Positions 1-10,088 are shown, counted from the stretch's first letter. The stretch is DNA of 64,000 nucleotides from Acidobacteriota bacterium (GCA_018268915.1 JAFDVQ010000005.1:496001-560000), one strand, 5' to 3'. Made by a program: numbers and translations. Notes: generated by a model not told the origin, from the letters alone.

Positions 1-612
1 CAAATCGAGATCACACTTACGCCGGAAGGACTGCGGGTGGAGTTGCTGGAAGACAAGAACGGAACCTTCTATCAGAGTGGAAGCGCGTTGTTGAGTGATA
101 GTGGGCAGGAGCTTTTGGCGCTTCTCGCTGGAGAACTCAAGACGCTGCCGAACTCGTTGCTGATCGAGGGGCACACAGACGCAGCTCCGTATCTTGAGGA
201 TGCCGCCTATTCGAACTGGGAGCTGTCGGCGGATCGTGCCAATGCGGCACGTCGCCTTATGCAGCAGGATGGTGTTCGAACAGATCAAGTGACACAGGTG
301 CGTGGTTATGCTGATCAGTTGCTAAGGGTAAAAGCAAATCCATATGATCCATCTAACCGAAGGATCTCGATACTGGTGAAGAATCAGCAGGGTGTCTCCG
401 CTGCCGTGAAAGAGGCGGCGACCTCCAATGATCAGCCAGAAGCAAACCTTGGCTCAGCGCATACAGAGGAAACAAACGCTGAAGCCAATCGGGCGGACAC
501 ATCGAGCGGTCACGACACCGACTCTCACAAAGATGTCGGGCAGACTCCACCACCCACCCAAGGCGGCTGGATGGCGCGAGTCAAGAGGATGATTCCGAGA
601 TTCGGCAAATAG
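1..612 (+). CDS. motB: Flagellar motor protein MotB-like, OmpA C-terminal domain (5' partial)
   Basis: The reading frame is open from base 1, so the N-terminus, including the expected membrane anchor, lies outside the window. What remains is an OmpA/MotB peptidoglycan-binding domain. It has the IEGHTDA motif at about residue 54 of the visible part, then SNWELSADRANAARR and the terminal RRISILV strand. The sequence just before it (ITLTPEGLRVELLED) is typical of MotB stator subunits, which anchor the MotAB proton channel to the cell wall. A charged, Gly/Asp/Thr-rich tail of about 70 residues follows the domain and ends in a basic stretch. MotA would be expected just upstream. A non-flagellar OmpA-family protein is the alternative. 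Confidence 0.82.
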   Translation, partial: QIEITLTPEGLRVELLEDKNGTFYQSGSALLSDSGQELLALLAGELKTLPNSLLIEGHTDAAPYLEDAAYSNWELSADRANAARRLMQQDGVRTDQVTQVRGYADQLLRVKANPYDPSNRRISILVKNQQGVSAAVKEAATSNDQPEANLGSAHTEETNAEANRADTSSGHDTDSHKDVGQTPPPTQGGWMARVKRMIPRFGK

Positions 613-616
613 GCTC

Positions 617-626
617 TGTGTACACA
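617..626. promoter_or_regulatory. 10-bp palindrome between motB and ribulokinase
   Basis: TGTGTACACA is a perfect palindrome starting five bases after the motB stop codon and 66 bp before the ribulokinase start. It could be an operator for the kinase gene. A 10-bp palindrome is expected by chance now and then, so the call is weak. Confidence 0.2.
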
Positions 627-692
627 TCCACAGTCTTGCGGTTGGTGTAGTCTGGTGCACGAGCAGGAAAGCGTTTACCGCAGGAGCAAGTA

Positions 693-2279
693 ATGGCCGT
701 TGTAGCGGGGGTGGATTTCGGCACGCTGAGCGTGCGAGTGACATTGGTAGACAGCGAGTGCGGGCCGGTGGGAACCGCATCTGGGTCCTATCCGCTACAT
801 CGCCGGCGAGAGGATCCGGATTTCGCCACGCAGTCTCATGCTGACCAGATGGCCGCGCTGGCTGTGGCGATGAAAGACGTTCTAGCCTCGACGGGCATAA
901 GCGGCGACAGCGTTCAAGCCATTGCTCTAGATACGACAGGGTCAAGCGTGATCCCTGTGGATGAGCATCTCGAGCCGCTGGATGAGTACTACCTGTGGTG
1001 CGATCATCGCGCGCATGCCGAAGCCGAGGAGATCACGCGCAAGGCCCATTCCATGGAGCTGGAAGCGATCAAGTGGTGTGGAGGGGTGTATTCGCACGAG
1101 TGGGGCTTCGCCAAGCTTCTGCACTGGCTGCGGCACAACCCTGGCAAGCGCGAATCTTTTGCCACTGCACTGGAACACTGCGACATGGTGGCGGCCACAC
1201 TGTGCGGAGTGAAGAATGTGCGCGACGTGAAGCGCAGCGTCTGCGCCATGGGCCACAAGTGGATGTGGAATCCCAAGTGGGGCGGTCTGCCGTCGGAAGG
1301 CTTCCTGGTCGCTGTCGATCCTCTGCTCAAGGGAATTCGTGCCAAAATCGGCGGAGAGTACCAGACAAGCGACAAAATTGCCGGGCACCTCTCACCGGAG
1401 TGGGCCGTGAAGCTCGGACTTCGTGCGGGGATTCCAATTCCGGTGGGGGCTTTCGACGCTCACTGGGATGCGATTGGATCGAACATTCGCGAAGGCGACG
1501 TGGTCAATGTGGTTGGAACTTCGACCTGCATCATTGGAATCGCGAAAGATGCGCAGCTTGTGCCGGGCGTGTGCGGAGTAGTGCCAGGCAGCGTTCATCC
1601 TGGCTACATCGGGATCGAGGCTGGGCTTTCGGCGACAGGCGATATCTTCGAAGCGATCGCGCAGCGAGCGGGTACGCGAGTGCACGAGCTGTCGAAGGGA
1701 CTTGAAACCTTCAAGGCTGGCCAGACAGGGCTTCTGCGATTGAGCTGGGACAATGGGGATCGAACGGTTCTGGTGAACCCTGAACTCGGCGGCGTCACGC
1801 TTGGCTGGAACATGGTCAGCACGGCGCAGGATGAGCTCTTTGCGGCAATCGAGGGCACCGCCTTCCACACGCGCATCATTCTGGAGCGTATGGCGGAGCA
1901 TGGAGTACGGGTCGATCGCGTGATCAATGCAGGGGGGATTCCGCAGAAAAACGAAGTCCTCAACCAGATATATGCCAACGTTCTTAACAAACCGGTGCTG
2001 ATCCCGGCTGGTCTTCCAACGAGTCTTGGATCGGGGATCATGGCGCTGCTTGCAGCTGGGATATACAAGACAGTTGAGGAAGCTCAAGCAGCCGTTTGTT
2101 TGCCATTCCGCACAGTTGAGCCGGACCACCACTCCGCAGCTACCTACGATCAGCTCTATGCGCTGTACAAGGACATTTATTTTGCTCTAGGTCAACGTGA
2201 TGCTGCTGCCGCTCCACTGGGAAGGGTTTTACCGCGGTTGAGAGAGATTGCCACTGCGGCTCGGCAAGTGAAGGCGTGA
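693..2279 (+). CDS. araB: Ribulokinase (FGGY carbohydrate kinase)
   Basis: The product is predicted to phosphorylate L-ribulose, or a related ketopentose or pentitol, with ATP in the cytoplasm. It has 528 residues, close to the usual length of ribulokinases. The N-terminal FGGY domain opens with GVDFGTLSVR and carries LDTTGSS near residue 80, both typical of AraB-like kinases. The candidate catalytic base is D255 in GAFDAHWDA. The C-terminal domain carries INAGGIPQKN, and the ATPase-fold ending GLPTSLGSGIMALLAAG is present. The ATG follows AGGAG with a 6-base spacer. No araA or araD is adjacent, so the exact sugar cannot be read from context. A related FGGY kinase of another substrate class remains possible. 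Confidence 0.88.
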   Translation: MAVVAGVDFGTLSVRVTLVDSECGPVGTASGSYPLHRRREDPDFATQSHADQMAALAVAMKDVLASTGISGDSVQAIALDTTGSSVIPVDEHLEPLDEYYLWCDHRAHAEAEEITRKAHSMELEAIKWCGGVYSHEWGFAKLLHWLRHNPGKRESFATALEHCDMVAATLCGVKNVRDVKRSVCAMGHKWMWNPKWGGLPSEGFLVAVDPLLKGIRAKIGGEYQTSDKIAGHLSPEWAVKLGLRAGIPIPVGAFDAHWDAIGSNIREGDVVNVVGTSTCIIGIAKDAQLVPGVCGVVPGSVHPGYIGIEAGLSATGDIFEAIAQRAGTRVHELSKGLETFKAGQTGLLRLSWDNGDRTVLVNPELGGVTLGWNMVSTAQDELFAAIEGTAFHTRIILERMAEHGVRVDRVINAGGIPQKNEVLNQIYANVLNKPVLIPAGLPTSLGSGIMALLAAGIYKTVEEAQAAVCLPFRTVEPDHHSAATYDQLYALYKDIYFALGQRDAAAAPLGRVLPRLREIATAARQVKA

Positions 2280-2300
2280 GCCGATTAAATGAACAAGTGA

Positions 2301-2339
2301 AAAGAAAAACGCCGGAAGAGTGTCTGGTCGTCCGGCGTT
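2301..2339 (-). terminator. Intrinsic terminator of the TonB receptor gene
   Basis: A perfect 9-bp stem, AACGCCGGA (2308-2316) with TCCGGCGTT (2331-2339), lies 20 bp past the minus-strand stop codon. On the minus strand the stem is followed directly by TTTTTCTTT (2309-2301). The plus strand has no U-tract, so it probably serves the minus-strand gene only. Confidence 0.8.
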
Positions 2340-2358
2340 CGGCCGTTGAGAGGATTGA

Positions 2359-5300
2359 TTAAAAGTCGAACCTTAGACTGAACTGCATGCGGCGGGGACT
2401 TGACAGAAGGCTTGTCGCTTCGCCAAGACCGCCGCCCGTTAGGCCTGAACCAATCGAAGCAGCATCGAAGCGCACAGAATTGGTTACGTTGTAGACTTCC
2501 CAGGCGAACTTCAAGGCACCATACTCACGGATTTTCCAATTCTTAGCGAGGCCTGAGTCGATGTTGAAGGCTCCATCTCCGCGGAAGTTGTTGCGTTGGC
2601 CGGCTTCGCCTGGGTATGGAAGTCGGACCGGAGTACCGTTGTATACGCCGCTTTGGATGCCATCCGGGTCGTCTGGAGTTCCATCTGCAAAATACTGGGG
2701 AGCCCCGTTCTGATCGATATGCTTGTGCATCTTGACCTTTGATGGATCTTCGACGACGCCATAGCTTTCGATCTCCCAGTTTGTGGTCCAACCCGGCTCA
2801 AACAGCGACCAAGGTAGGCCGCTAGTCCAGTGAGCAATACCTGACAGCTGCCAGCCACCAAAAAAGGAATCGACTAGTGTATTGGCAGTACCGGCAATAG
2901 TTTTGCCACGGCCCAAGGGTAATTCGTAGACGTAGTTGGCAGTGATGAGGTGACGCGTGTCGAAGTCAGAGGATCCACGATTAAGCTCTGGCTTCCAAGC
3001 GTTCGTGATATCGGAGAAGGAGCCGCCACCGTAAAGTGCATTGCGTTCGCTGTCTGACCCCATGTCGATGGAGTGCGACAAGGTGTAGGAGAAGTCAAAG
3101 GCGAGACCGTGGCTCATGGGGTGGTGCATGGTCAGCTGTCCCGCGTGGTAGTAGCTGGAACCCACATTGGACAGGGCGTAAAGAGAGGAGAACTGACTCT
3201 GCCAAAAGTGAGACTGCCAATCGTCCGGGCACCCGTCATAGCAGTAAAAGTCCACATCGGAAAGAGATGTAGTTGCGCCCCAGTTGTATCGATAGGGTGC
3301 CCACTCCCAGTTGTAAAGGGTCTGTGTGGCCGATTCGCCATCATACTCAGCATTCTGCAGGAACGAAAAAACATGCTCGAAGTATGGAATTGCATCGACG
3401 TGAGGATTAGAAGGGTCGTCCCCAATATATGAGTTGCCGCCGTTCGCGTCGACGGCTTTGGAGAGTAGGGTCCCGGCAGCGAAATAGTCGCCGCCTCCTT
3501 GAGGATCGACATAGTCAACTGGCTGGGCAAGGTCGAGATTCTGGAGGAGGCGCTTACCGAGGCGTCCGACATAAGCAGCCTCAAAAGTGAAGCCTCCGGG
3601 GAATTCGTGCTGCACAGAGAGATCGAATGTCTCCGAGTAGGGAGTTTTCATCTTGCTATCGAGCCCCCACGTTATAGCGAAGCCATTAACCGGATCAGAA
3701 GCTGGAGTAAAGGGGAAACTGACGGTAGAAGAGCCGCCCCCACCGATGTTGGGCAGGGTGTTTCGATCTGTGAAGCGTGGCGCACCAGGATGGCTGCATC
3801 CAGTTGGGCATTTCCCTTCTATTTGGTACTGGCCGGCGGCATTGGTGACCGAGGAACTCATGCCATAGGAGCCGTTTTGATCAAAGGTGTTGATAAGAGA
3901 CTCGCCAAAGTGATCAAAGAAAAGTCCCCAGCCGGCTCTGACGGACGTATGGGTCGAAGGAGACCAAGCGACAGCGAATCGTGGAGCAAAATTTTTCTTT
4001 TCGGGATTCCAGAAACCTGGCTGGTTGTAGTAGTTGCCAGCAGGGGTAAAGCTCAACAAGTCTTCAAAAATCTGGCCCTGCTGAGCAGCAGATTCTCGCT
4101 TGGAGAACCAAGCATGAGTATCGACAGTAGGAACAACTTCTTGTCCCTTGGTTTCCCACGGCGTCTGGAGATAGGTATACCGAAGACCCACGGTAAAGGT
4201 GAGATTAGGCTTAAGGCGGAAAGCATCCTGAACGTACCCTTCGTATTCATTCGCGCTGAAATGACGGTCGAGAAAATCGCCGTCTGCCAGGGCGCTGCCG
4301 GTAGTGGCGCTGTCCAGGTGGTAGTTGTAGTTGTGCGTGACCGAGGGAATGCCGCCAGCGAGGTTGGCGAAAGCGATGTCGTAGGAGTTTGCGAAGCCGT
4401 TGTCAGCAGAGCCGGAAGCAGTTAGGCCCGGGGCGTCGGCGGAGAGCCAATACGGGTTGGAGCTCGCGCCATTGTAGGAATTGGCATCGGAGGAATGGTT
4501 CTGATGTACGAGACGCCAGTTGAACCCGAAACCAATGGTGTGCTTGCCTTTGGTCCAACTCACATTGTCGATAAGATTATTAACAGGTATGGAAGTGATT
4601 GAAGAGCGCGACTCCGATGTAGCGGTAGAGAGGAAACGGAAGTCCACGTAGTCACCCTTACCGACGCCGGTAGAACCACCACCCTGTCGAATGTAACCAT
4701 AGCGGATGTCATTGATCAGGTTTGGAGTGATCGTCCAGGTGTACCCCGCGATAAGCCCCTTGTTGTCGGCAACAGTGATAGAAGATGGTCCTTGGCCTGG
4801 AAAATATTCGACGCCCTGAGTCGAATCCTTCTGCAACTGGCCGCGAACGAAGATACGATGCCTGTCGGAGAGGATGTAGTCGAGTTTGGCAATGTAGGTG
4901 TCGAGTTGCTGCGGATTGTGCGACGAGAAGGAGTAATTCCCGGTGTTATATCCGCCGTCGCCGCCAAAGGGCAGATTGGCAGCAGGCATGGAATTGAAAT
5001 AGGACAACGCATTGGGATTGGGGCCGGGAGGATTTGGATAAGCCGGGGAGTTGCAGACTTGGCAGCCATATCCCAAAGAGTCGTCATCCCCAGTGGTGTC
5101 AAGCGAAGCAACATCGGAGGCGCTCCACTGGCCGCCCGGAAAACGAATAATGCCTTGCTGATATGTTGAGGTAGGCGCAGTGCGAGTAACCTGAGCATTC
5201 TCCGCCAGTCGGGACCCCTCGTAGTTCATAAACAGGAAGACCCTATCCTTTTTAATTGGGCCGCCCAAGTCCGCACCGAAGATGTTGCGAATCAGTTTGC

Positions 5301-6144
5301 CGGGAATATTGGGAAGACCACTGCTGATCTCCGCTTGCTTGTTGAACCAGTCGTTCGCCACCGTCATGGTGGGACGGTTGTACCAATACGCCGCGCCATG
5401 TATTTTGTTGGTTCCTGACTTGGTGAGCATGGATACCTGTGCGCCGGAAGAGCGACCGGCGTCGGCATTGCTGCCTCCAGTGACAACTCGAAACTCTTGG
5501 ATTGAATCCTGAGTCTGACGAAGGACTCCCGTGAAGGGTGTACCGTTCACCTGATCGTTGTCGTCGATTCCATCGATCGTAATGTTTCCTTGATCTGAGC
5601 GACCGCCATTGACCGCACCTGAGCGCGAGTCCCCAACGGTGCTTGTAGTAGGCAGGTAGAGGACGCCGGGTTGAAGTGCAAGAAGATCTGGCACATTGCG
5701 GGTTTCCGAAGGCAAGGCCTGAATTAGGTCATTACCGACAGCGTTTCCGAGCGAAGCATCCGTGACGTTGAGCGTTTGAGCCGTGGCTGAAACGTCAACG
5801 CTTACTGTGTTCGTCTGAACAGAAAGTGCAAAGTCGATTGTTGCAGGCTGGTTCACTAGCAACTCTGCGGTCTTCGTTTGCGTTCCGAACCCCGCTGCCG
5901 AAATCAAGATTGTGTATTTCGCTGGAGGTATCTGCGCAAACACGTATGCGCCGCCGTTATCAGAAATCTTTGATATTGATGTCCCACTAGCGGCATCCGT
6001 GATGGTGATCTTCGCGCCCGGCACCAAAGCGCCGGAAGGATCCTTGATTGTGCCGCGGAGAGAGGTTGTTGCGACCTGGCTGAAGGAGAGGGTAACGGTG
6101 GAAAGGATACACAGAAGCATCCATCCCGCTAGGGATTTCTTCAC
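2359..6144 (-). CDS. TonB-dependent receptor, Oar/carboxypeptidase-regulatory type
   Basis: Predicted outer-membrane receptor for TonB-driven uptake of a large ligand, often a glycan fragment in Acidobacteriota. Length is 1261 residues. I chose the GTG at 6144 because GGAGG sits 7 bases upstream and a clean signal peptide follows (VKKSLAGWMLLCILSTVTLS). A longer frame reaches 6192. Order of parts: signal peptide, carboxypeptidase-D regulatory-like beta domain (TTSLRGTIKDPSGALVPGAKI onward, about residues 25-105), plug domain with NGGRSDQGNITIDGIDDND, then the long beta-barrel ending in SLRFDF with a terminal Phe as expected for BAM insertion. No substrate-specific gene is beside it. The terminator at 2301-2339 closes the transcript. 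Confidence 0.93.
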   Translation of the reverse strand: MKKSLAGWMLLCILSTVTLSFSQVATTSLRGTIKDPSGALVPGAKITITDAASGTSISKISDNGGAYVFAQIPPAKYTILISAAGFGTQTKTAELLVNQPATIDFALSVQTNTVSVDVSATAQTLNVTDASLGNAVGNDLIQALPSETRNVPDLLALQPGVLYLPTTSTVGDSRSGAVNGGRSDQGNITIDGIDDNDQVNGTPFTGVLRQTQDSIQEFRVVTGGSNADAGRSSGAQVSMLTKSGTNKIHGAAYWYNRPTMTVANDWFNKQAEISSGLPNIPGKLIRNIFGADLGGPIKKDRVFLFMNYEGSRLAENAQVTRTAPTSTYQQGIIRFPGGQWSASDVASLDTTGDDDSLGYGCQVCNSPAYPNPPGPNPNALSYFNSMPAANLPFGGDGGYNTGNYSFSSHNPQQLDTYIAKLDYILSDRHRIFVRGQLQKDSTQGVEYFPGQGPSSITVADNKGLIAGYTWTITPNLINDIRYGYIRQGGGSTGVGKGDYVDFRFLSTATSESRSSITSIPVNNLIDNVSWTKGKHTIGFGFNWRLVHQNHSSDANSYNGASSNPYWLSADAPGLTASGSADNGFANSYDIAFANLAGGIPSVTHNYNYHLDSATTGSALADGDFLDRHFSANEYEGYVQDAFRLKPNLTFTVGLRYTYLQTPWETKGQEVVPTVDTHAWFSKRESAAQQGQIFEDLLSFTPAGNYYNQPGFWNPEKKNFAPRFAVAWSPSTHTSVRAGWGLFFDHFGESLINTFDQNGSYGMSSSVTNAAGQYQIEGKCPTGCSHPGAPRFTDRNTLPNIGGGGSSTVSFPFTPASDPVNGFAITWGLDSKMKTPYSETFDLSVQHEFPGGFTFEAAYVGRLGKRLLQNLDLAQPVDYVDPQGGGDYFAAGTLLSKAVDANGGNSYIGDDPSNPHVDAIPYFEHVFSFLQNAEYDGESATQTLYNWEWAPYRYNWGATTSLSDVDFYCYDGCPDDWQSHFWQSQFSSLYALSNVGSSYYHAGQLTMHHPMSHGLAFDFSYTLSHSIDMGSDSERNALYGGGSFSDITNAWKPELNRGSSDFDTRHLITANYVYELPLGRGKTIAGTANTLVDSFFGGWQLSGIAHWTSGLPWSLFEPGWTTNWEIESYGVVEDPSKVKMHKHIDQNGAPQYFADGTPDDPDGIQSGVYNGTPVRLPYPGEAGQRNNFRGDGAFNIDSGLAKNWKIREYGALKFAWEVYNVTNSVRFDAASIGSGLTGGGLGEATSLLSSPRRMQFSLRFDF

Positions 6145-6246
6145 GGCTGTTCCTCCAAAAAAGACGTACGTGACTTGTTGTTTTCTCTGCAAAAGACCGC
6201 TTTAACCATGCACCCGCACAAATGCCGAAGTGAACCGGAGTTCTTC

Positions 6247-6264
6247 GTTCTCGTTATTGAGAAC
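6247..6264. promoter_or_regulatory. Inverted repeat upstream of TonB receptor
   Basis: GTTCTC, six bases, then GAGAAC: a perfect 6-bp inverted repeat about 105 bp upstream of the receptor start, in the AT-rich spacer shared with the end of the transglutaminase operon. It fits a dimeric regulator site. A weak hairpin for either transcript is the alternative. Confidence 0.3.
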
Positions 6265-6438
6265 GGGCCGCGGGATCAGAAAATGCCACTCTGAAGCGTC
6301 AACTGCGACGCCGGCACCGATCGCCGGGTCAGGGGATGTGGAATTAATCTATTCGGTCAACCAATCAAGATTCAATAAAAAATGATATTTATCACGCCTC
6401 GATTATGTTTCGTCACGCGAAAACTGCATTTCGACCCA

Positions 6439-7422
6439 TTACTGCTGTTGCTGCATCTGCTGAAGATCGATGAGGGGAGCGGGAGCCTCGGGAGGCTGCT
6501 GAGCGCGTTCGACCAATACCGACCAATCCTCCGGGATCGGCAGTTTGCGGTCCAGGGCGGGGGCCGTTTCCTTGGCGTCAACGTGAACAGCGACATAGAG
6601 TTCGCTGGAGGTTTTGCCACGGAATATACCGTGCGTTGGCGGCACGTCCGCGTAATCACGGCCAATCGCGGTGCGAATGTGCCGATGGTGAGCCACGAGG
6701 TTGTTTGTGGGATCAAAGCCTACCCAGCCGAGATGGGGCATAAGCACATCGATCCAGGCATGACTGGCGTCAGGGGTTGAGCGGTCGTGGTCTTCTCGGC
6801 CCCGATACAGGTAGCCGGAGACATATCGTGCCGGTATCCGGACATGGCGGAGCAGAGCGATCATGGTGTGTGCGAAATCCTGGCACACTCCTCGTCGATT
6901 TGTGATCGCCTCATCGATGGGCGAGTCTACGCGGGTAGAGCGCGGCACATATTCGAAGTACTCGAAGAGACGCTGGTTCAGTTCGTGAACCAGTTGCAGA
7001 GGATCATCTCGGCGAGTGACCCCAAGGCGCGTCGCCAGTTCGAGCAGGGCTGGGGTCTCAGTTGCAAATTGACTGGGCAGGAGCATCTCCCAGTAATCTC
7101 CAGAGTTGACCATGGCGTCCAGAGCCTGCCAGGCGTCGAAGGAAAGGAATGCCGGGACGTCAGGCATCGGCTGCTGCTCAACGACAGATTCCGCGACAAT
7201 AACGAGCTGGCTATGCTCTCCGGGTATGTCGAAATGATGGACGTTGTTCCCGAAATGGTCTCGATACGTAAACACGCGGCAACGAGGACTGACGGAAAGC
7301 GAAAAAGCAAGGCAGTGCTGTTGGGAATCGGATCGAGGGTGCATCCGCGTTTCCATGATGCTTTCGCTCACTGGCTGCGAGTAGCGGTAGCGCGTGAGAT
7401 GCCGTATCGAGTAGAAGTTCAT
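6439..7422 (-). CDS. Transglutaminase-like cysteine protease with bacterial N-terminal domain
   Basis: A cytoplasmic protein of 327 residues with no signal peptide. The N-terminal beta-rich bacterial transglutaminase-like domain covers about residues 1-90. The papain-like core holds the triad C180 (GVCQDFAH), H221 (ASHAWIDV) and D237 (GFDPTNN). It probably cleaves or forms an amide bond. The start is supported by GGAGG four bases upstream. It is the last gene of the operon with the alpha-E and circularly permuted ATP-grasp genes, 12 bp after the alpha-E stop. This trio has been predicted from comparative genomics of ATP-grasp amidoligases to make or modify peptides. The substrate is unknown. 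The C-terminus is Gln-rich. Confidence 0.88.
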   Translation of the reverse strand: MNFYSIRHLTRYRYSQPVSESIMETRMHPRSDSQQHCLAFSLSVSPRCRVFTYRDHFGNNVHHFDIPGEHSQLVIVAESVVEQQPMPDVPAFLSFDAWQALDAMVNSGDYWEMLLPSQFATETPALLELATRLGVTRRDDPLQLVHELNQRLFEYFEYVPRSTRVDSPIDEAITNRRGVCQDFAHTMIALLRHVRIPARYVSGYLYRGREDHDRSTPDASHAWIDVLMPHLGWVGFDPTNNLVAHHRHIRTAIGRDYADVPPTHGIFRGKTSSELYVAVHVDAKETAPALDRKLPIPEDWSVLVERAQQPPEAPAPLIDLQQMQQQQ

Positions 7423-7434
7423 CGCCCTCCGGCT

Positions 7435-8397
7435 CTAGATGGTTAGAGCAGATTGAATCGAATACTGGATGTAGTAGCGGTACATGAGGTCATGAATACT
7501 CATGCACTGCTGGCGGATCTTATGAAGGAAGGCCGCCGCGTCGCCGTTGAGAATCTCATTGATCGAAGTAAAACTTAACATGGCATGGAGGCGGCCGATG
7601 CTTGCAGTTAGCTCGTCAGGAGGACGACGGCCTCCTGTGTGCTGAATGGACTGGATGGCCTGCCGCACACCGTCGACCGAGTAGCGAATCGCGTGTGGGA
7701 AGTCGCGGTTCAGCAAGAGAAATTCGAGAATGCGATCGGGACTCAAGTCTGCTGTATAGACCTGACAATAAGCCTCGAATGCGGTACAGCAACGAAGCAA
7801 ACCAACGAGTTCGAGATACTGATAGCCGGAGATTTCACGTTCGGGTGCGTGAAAGAGATGCGGCTGATAGACCTCGAGCAGAGTGGCTATAGCGTATGCG
7901 CGTTCGAGATATCGGCCGAGACGGATGAAATGCCACCCCTGGCCGTGGATCATGGTTGTGTCGCTGACGCCCTTGAAGAGATGGATTGCGTCGATGATCG
8001 AACCGAGGGCATCGTTGACATTCGACCGGAACTGGTTCTCCGTGTTCGGCGAATGCATCTGGTGATAGAGCCGGTTGAGACGCTGCCATTGTTCCGTGGA
8101 TATTTCCTCGCGAATCTGGCGGGCATTCTCTCGGGCAGCGTCAATGCAGCATGAAACGGATGCCGGATGATGTTTGTCAAATACCAACTTCTGGGCATTG
8201 GATGCGGCATCGCCGTTCCATTCGAGCCCCGCAGGTTTGCCCAGGGCGGCGAAGAGACGATTCCAATGTGTTTCAGCGCTGGCACCCCCCGAGTCGAGCA
8301 TGAGGCTCATGGCAACGTCGAGTTGGCGCACAGTATTTTCGCCGCGCTCGAGGTAGCGGCTCATCCAGTAGAGGCTGTCGGCAACGCGCGATAGCAT
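7435..8397 (-). CDS. Alpha-E domain-containing protein
   Basis: Helical protein of about 320 residues belonging to the alpha-E (DUF403) family, which almost always accompanies a circularly permuted ATP-grasp protein. I chose the ATG at 8397 because MLSRVADSLYWMSRYLERGE is the usual N-terminus of the family and GGAG lies about 9 bases upstream. An in-frame start at 8445 would overlap the ATP-grasp gene by 16 bp. Glu- and Arg-rich helices run through the whole length and no membrane segment is seen. The biochemical role is not established. A partner role in peptide amide-bond chemistry is inferred from the conserved gene trio. Confidence 0.88.
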   Translation of the reverse strand: MLSRVADSLYWMSRYLERGENTVRQLDVAMSLMLDSGGASAETHWNRLFAALGKPAGLEWNGDAASNAQKLVFDKHHPASVSCCIDAARENARQIREEISTEQWQRLNRLYHQMHSPNTENQFRSNVNDALGSIIDAIHLFKGVSDTTMIHGQGWHFIRLGRYLERAYAIATLLEVYQPHLFHAPEREISGYQYLELVGLLRCCTAFEAYCQVYTADLSPDRILEFLLLNRDFPHAIRYSVDGVRQAIQSIQHTGGRRPPDELTASIGRLHAMLSFTSINEILNGDAAAFLHKIRQQCMSIHDLMYRYYIQYSIQSALTI

Positions 8398-8429
8398 CTT
8401 CGTCGTCTCCGGAAGTCGATGACTGATCG

Positions 8430-9890
8430 TTACTCCAGCACCCATGTGTCCTTGCTTCCGCCGCCCTGGGAGGAATTCACCACGAGCGAGCCCTTCTCAA
8501 GGGCAACACGGGTCAAGCCTCCTGGGACGATGTTGATCTTGTCGCCGTACAAGATGTAAGGCCGCAGGTCGACGTGCCGCGGCTCGAGGCGGTCGCCGAT
8601 GAGGCATGGCGCCCGCGAGAAATCGAGGGTGGGCTGAGCAATGTAATTACGAGGGTTCGCCTCTATCCGGGCTGTGAACTCTTCGCGCTGCTTTGCGGTG
8701 GAATGCGGGCCAATGAGCATCCCATATCCACCGCTCTCGCCGACCGCCTTGATAACCAGCTTGTCGAGATTGGCGAGGACATGCTGGCGCTCCTTATCTT
8801 CATTTAACAGAAATGTCTCGACGTTGTTGATAATCGGGTCTTCGTCCAGGTAGTAGCGAATGATGCGGGGAACATAGGCATATAGCGCCTTATCGTCTGC
8901 CAAGCCAGTTCCGAAAGCATTGGTCACGGTTACGTTGCCAGCGCGATATGCGTTGAAGAGCCCTGAGCAGCCGAGAATGGAATCACTGCGGAAGATCAGC
9001 GGGTCGCTGAAATCGTCGTCTACGCGCCGGTAAATGACATCAACGCGTTTGAGCCCGTCCGTGGTGCGCATGTAAACAATGTTGTCGTGGGTGACGAGAT
9101 CGCGGCCTTCGACCAGATCGATGCCCATCTGACGTGCAAGATAGGTGTGTTCGAAGTAAGCAGAATTGAAAACACCGGGAGTGAGAAGAACAATGTTTGG
9201 CTCAGGGCGACCTTCTGGTGCAAGGGAGCGAAGTGTTGAAAGCAAGAGTTGCGGGTAGTGCTCGATAGGGCGAACGCCGTAGCTATGGAAGAGTTGCGGG
9301 AATGTTCTCTTCATCACCCGGCGGTTGGTGAGCATGTAGCTCACTCCCGATGGCACCCGCAGATTGTCTTCGAGCACGACGAACTCGCCGTTATTCAGGC
9401 GGAGAAGGTCGGATCCGACAACTGAGATGTACACGTTACGTGGAACCTGCAGCCCGCGCATCTGGCGACGATAGTGCTTGCAACTGTAGACAAGTTCGCG
9501 TGGAACGATTTGGTCGTTCAGGATTTTGGCTTCTGAATAGACGTCCCTCAGGAACAGGTTGAGCGCCGTAATGCGCTGCGTCAGGCCGCGTTCGACCTGT
9601 TCCCAATCATGGGAGGTGATCAGTCGTGGAAGGAGGTCGTACGGAAAGATCTTCTCAGTTCCCTCATCTCGGCCGTAGACGGTGAACGTGATGCCTTGGG
9701 TCAGAAATGCGAGTTCCGCCGATTGCTTCCGACGCTGCAACTCCTCCTGCGGAAGGCGGGCGAGTGTGTCCGCCAGCGCGCGGTAGGCTTCGCGCACTTC
9801 GCCGGACGGCTCACGCATCTCGTCGTATGCATGGTCGAGGCGGTAATCTCCGTACAGTTCTCGCAATTCAGCGACAGGGCCGGAGCTCAT
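8430..9890 (-). CDS. Circularly permuted ATP-grasp protein (type 2)
   Basis: Cytoplasmic protein of 486 residues of the circularly permuted ATP-grasp family (DUF404/DUF407 type). Expected chemistry is ATP-dependent ligation of a carboxylate to an amine through an acyl phosphate. Recognisable segments are [17 protein letters not shown] near residue 80, the [19 protein letters not shown] stretch, [16 protein letters not shown], and the nucleotide-binding region around [17 protein letters not shown]. It is the first gene of the operon with the alpha-E and transglutaminase-like genes. The intergenic spacer of about 200 bp to the divergent gene at 10089 should hold the promoter, but I cannot point to a convincing -35/-10 pair. 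The substrate is not known. Confidence 0.9.
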   Translation of the reverse strand: MSSGPVAELRELYGDYRLDHAYDEMREPSGEVREAYRALADTLARLPQEELQRRKQSAELAFLTQGITFTVYGRDEGTEKIFPYDLLPRLITSHDWEQVERGLTQRITALNLFLRDVYSEAKILNDQIVPRELVYSCKHYRRQMRGLQVPRNVYISVVGSDLLRLNNGEFVVLEDNLRVPSGVSYMLTNRRVMKRTFPQLFHSYGVRPIEHYPQLLLSTLRSLAPEGRPEPNIVLLTPGVFNSAYFEHTYLARQMGIDLVEGRDLVTHDNIVYMRTTDGLKRVDVIYRRVDDDFSDPLIFRSDSILGCSGLFNAYRAGNVTVTNAFGTGLADDKALYAYVPRIIRYYLDEDPIINNVETFLLNEDKERQHVLANLDKLVIKAVGESGGYGMLIGPHSTAKQREEFTARIEANPRNYIAQPTLDFSRAPCLIGDRLEPRHVDLRPYILYGDKINIVPGGLTRVALEKGSLVVNSSQGGGSKDTWVLE

Positions 9891-10088
9891 GCGGATTCAG
9901 TCTTTCCTGGTTGAATTGAATGAAATGGCCTCCGCGGATTTCCCCGGCTGACATATGAGCACATCGTTCTTTTGCTTTTAACACGTGGGGCATAAGGGCA
10001 CAATCAGGGAATCGTTCGCAGGAGATCGGCAGTCTGATTTTTCTGTCGGCGCAGCGCATAAGGCAGCATGACCGGATAGCATCTGACT

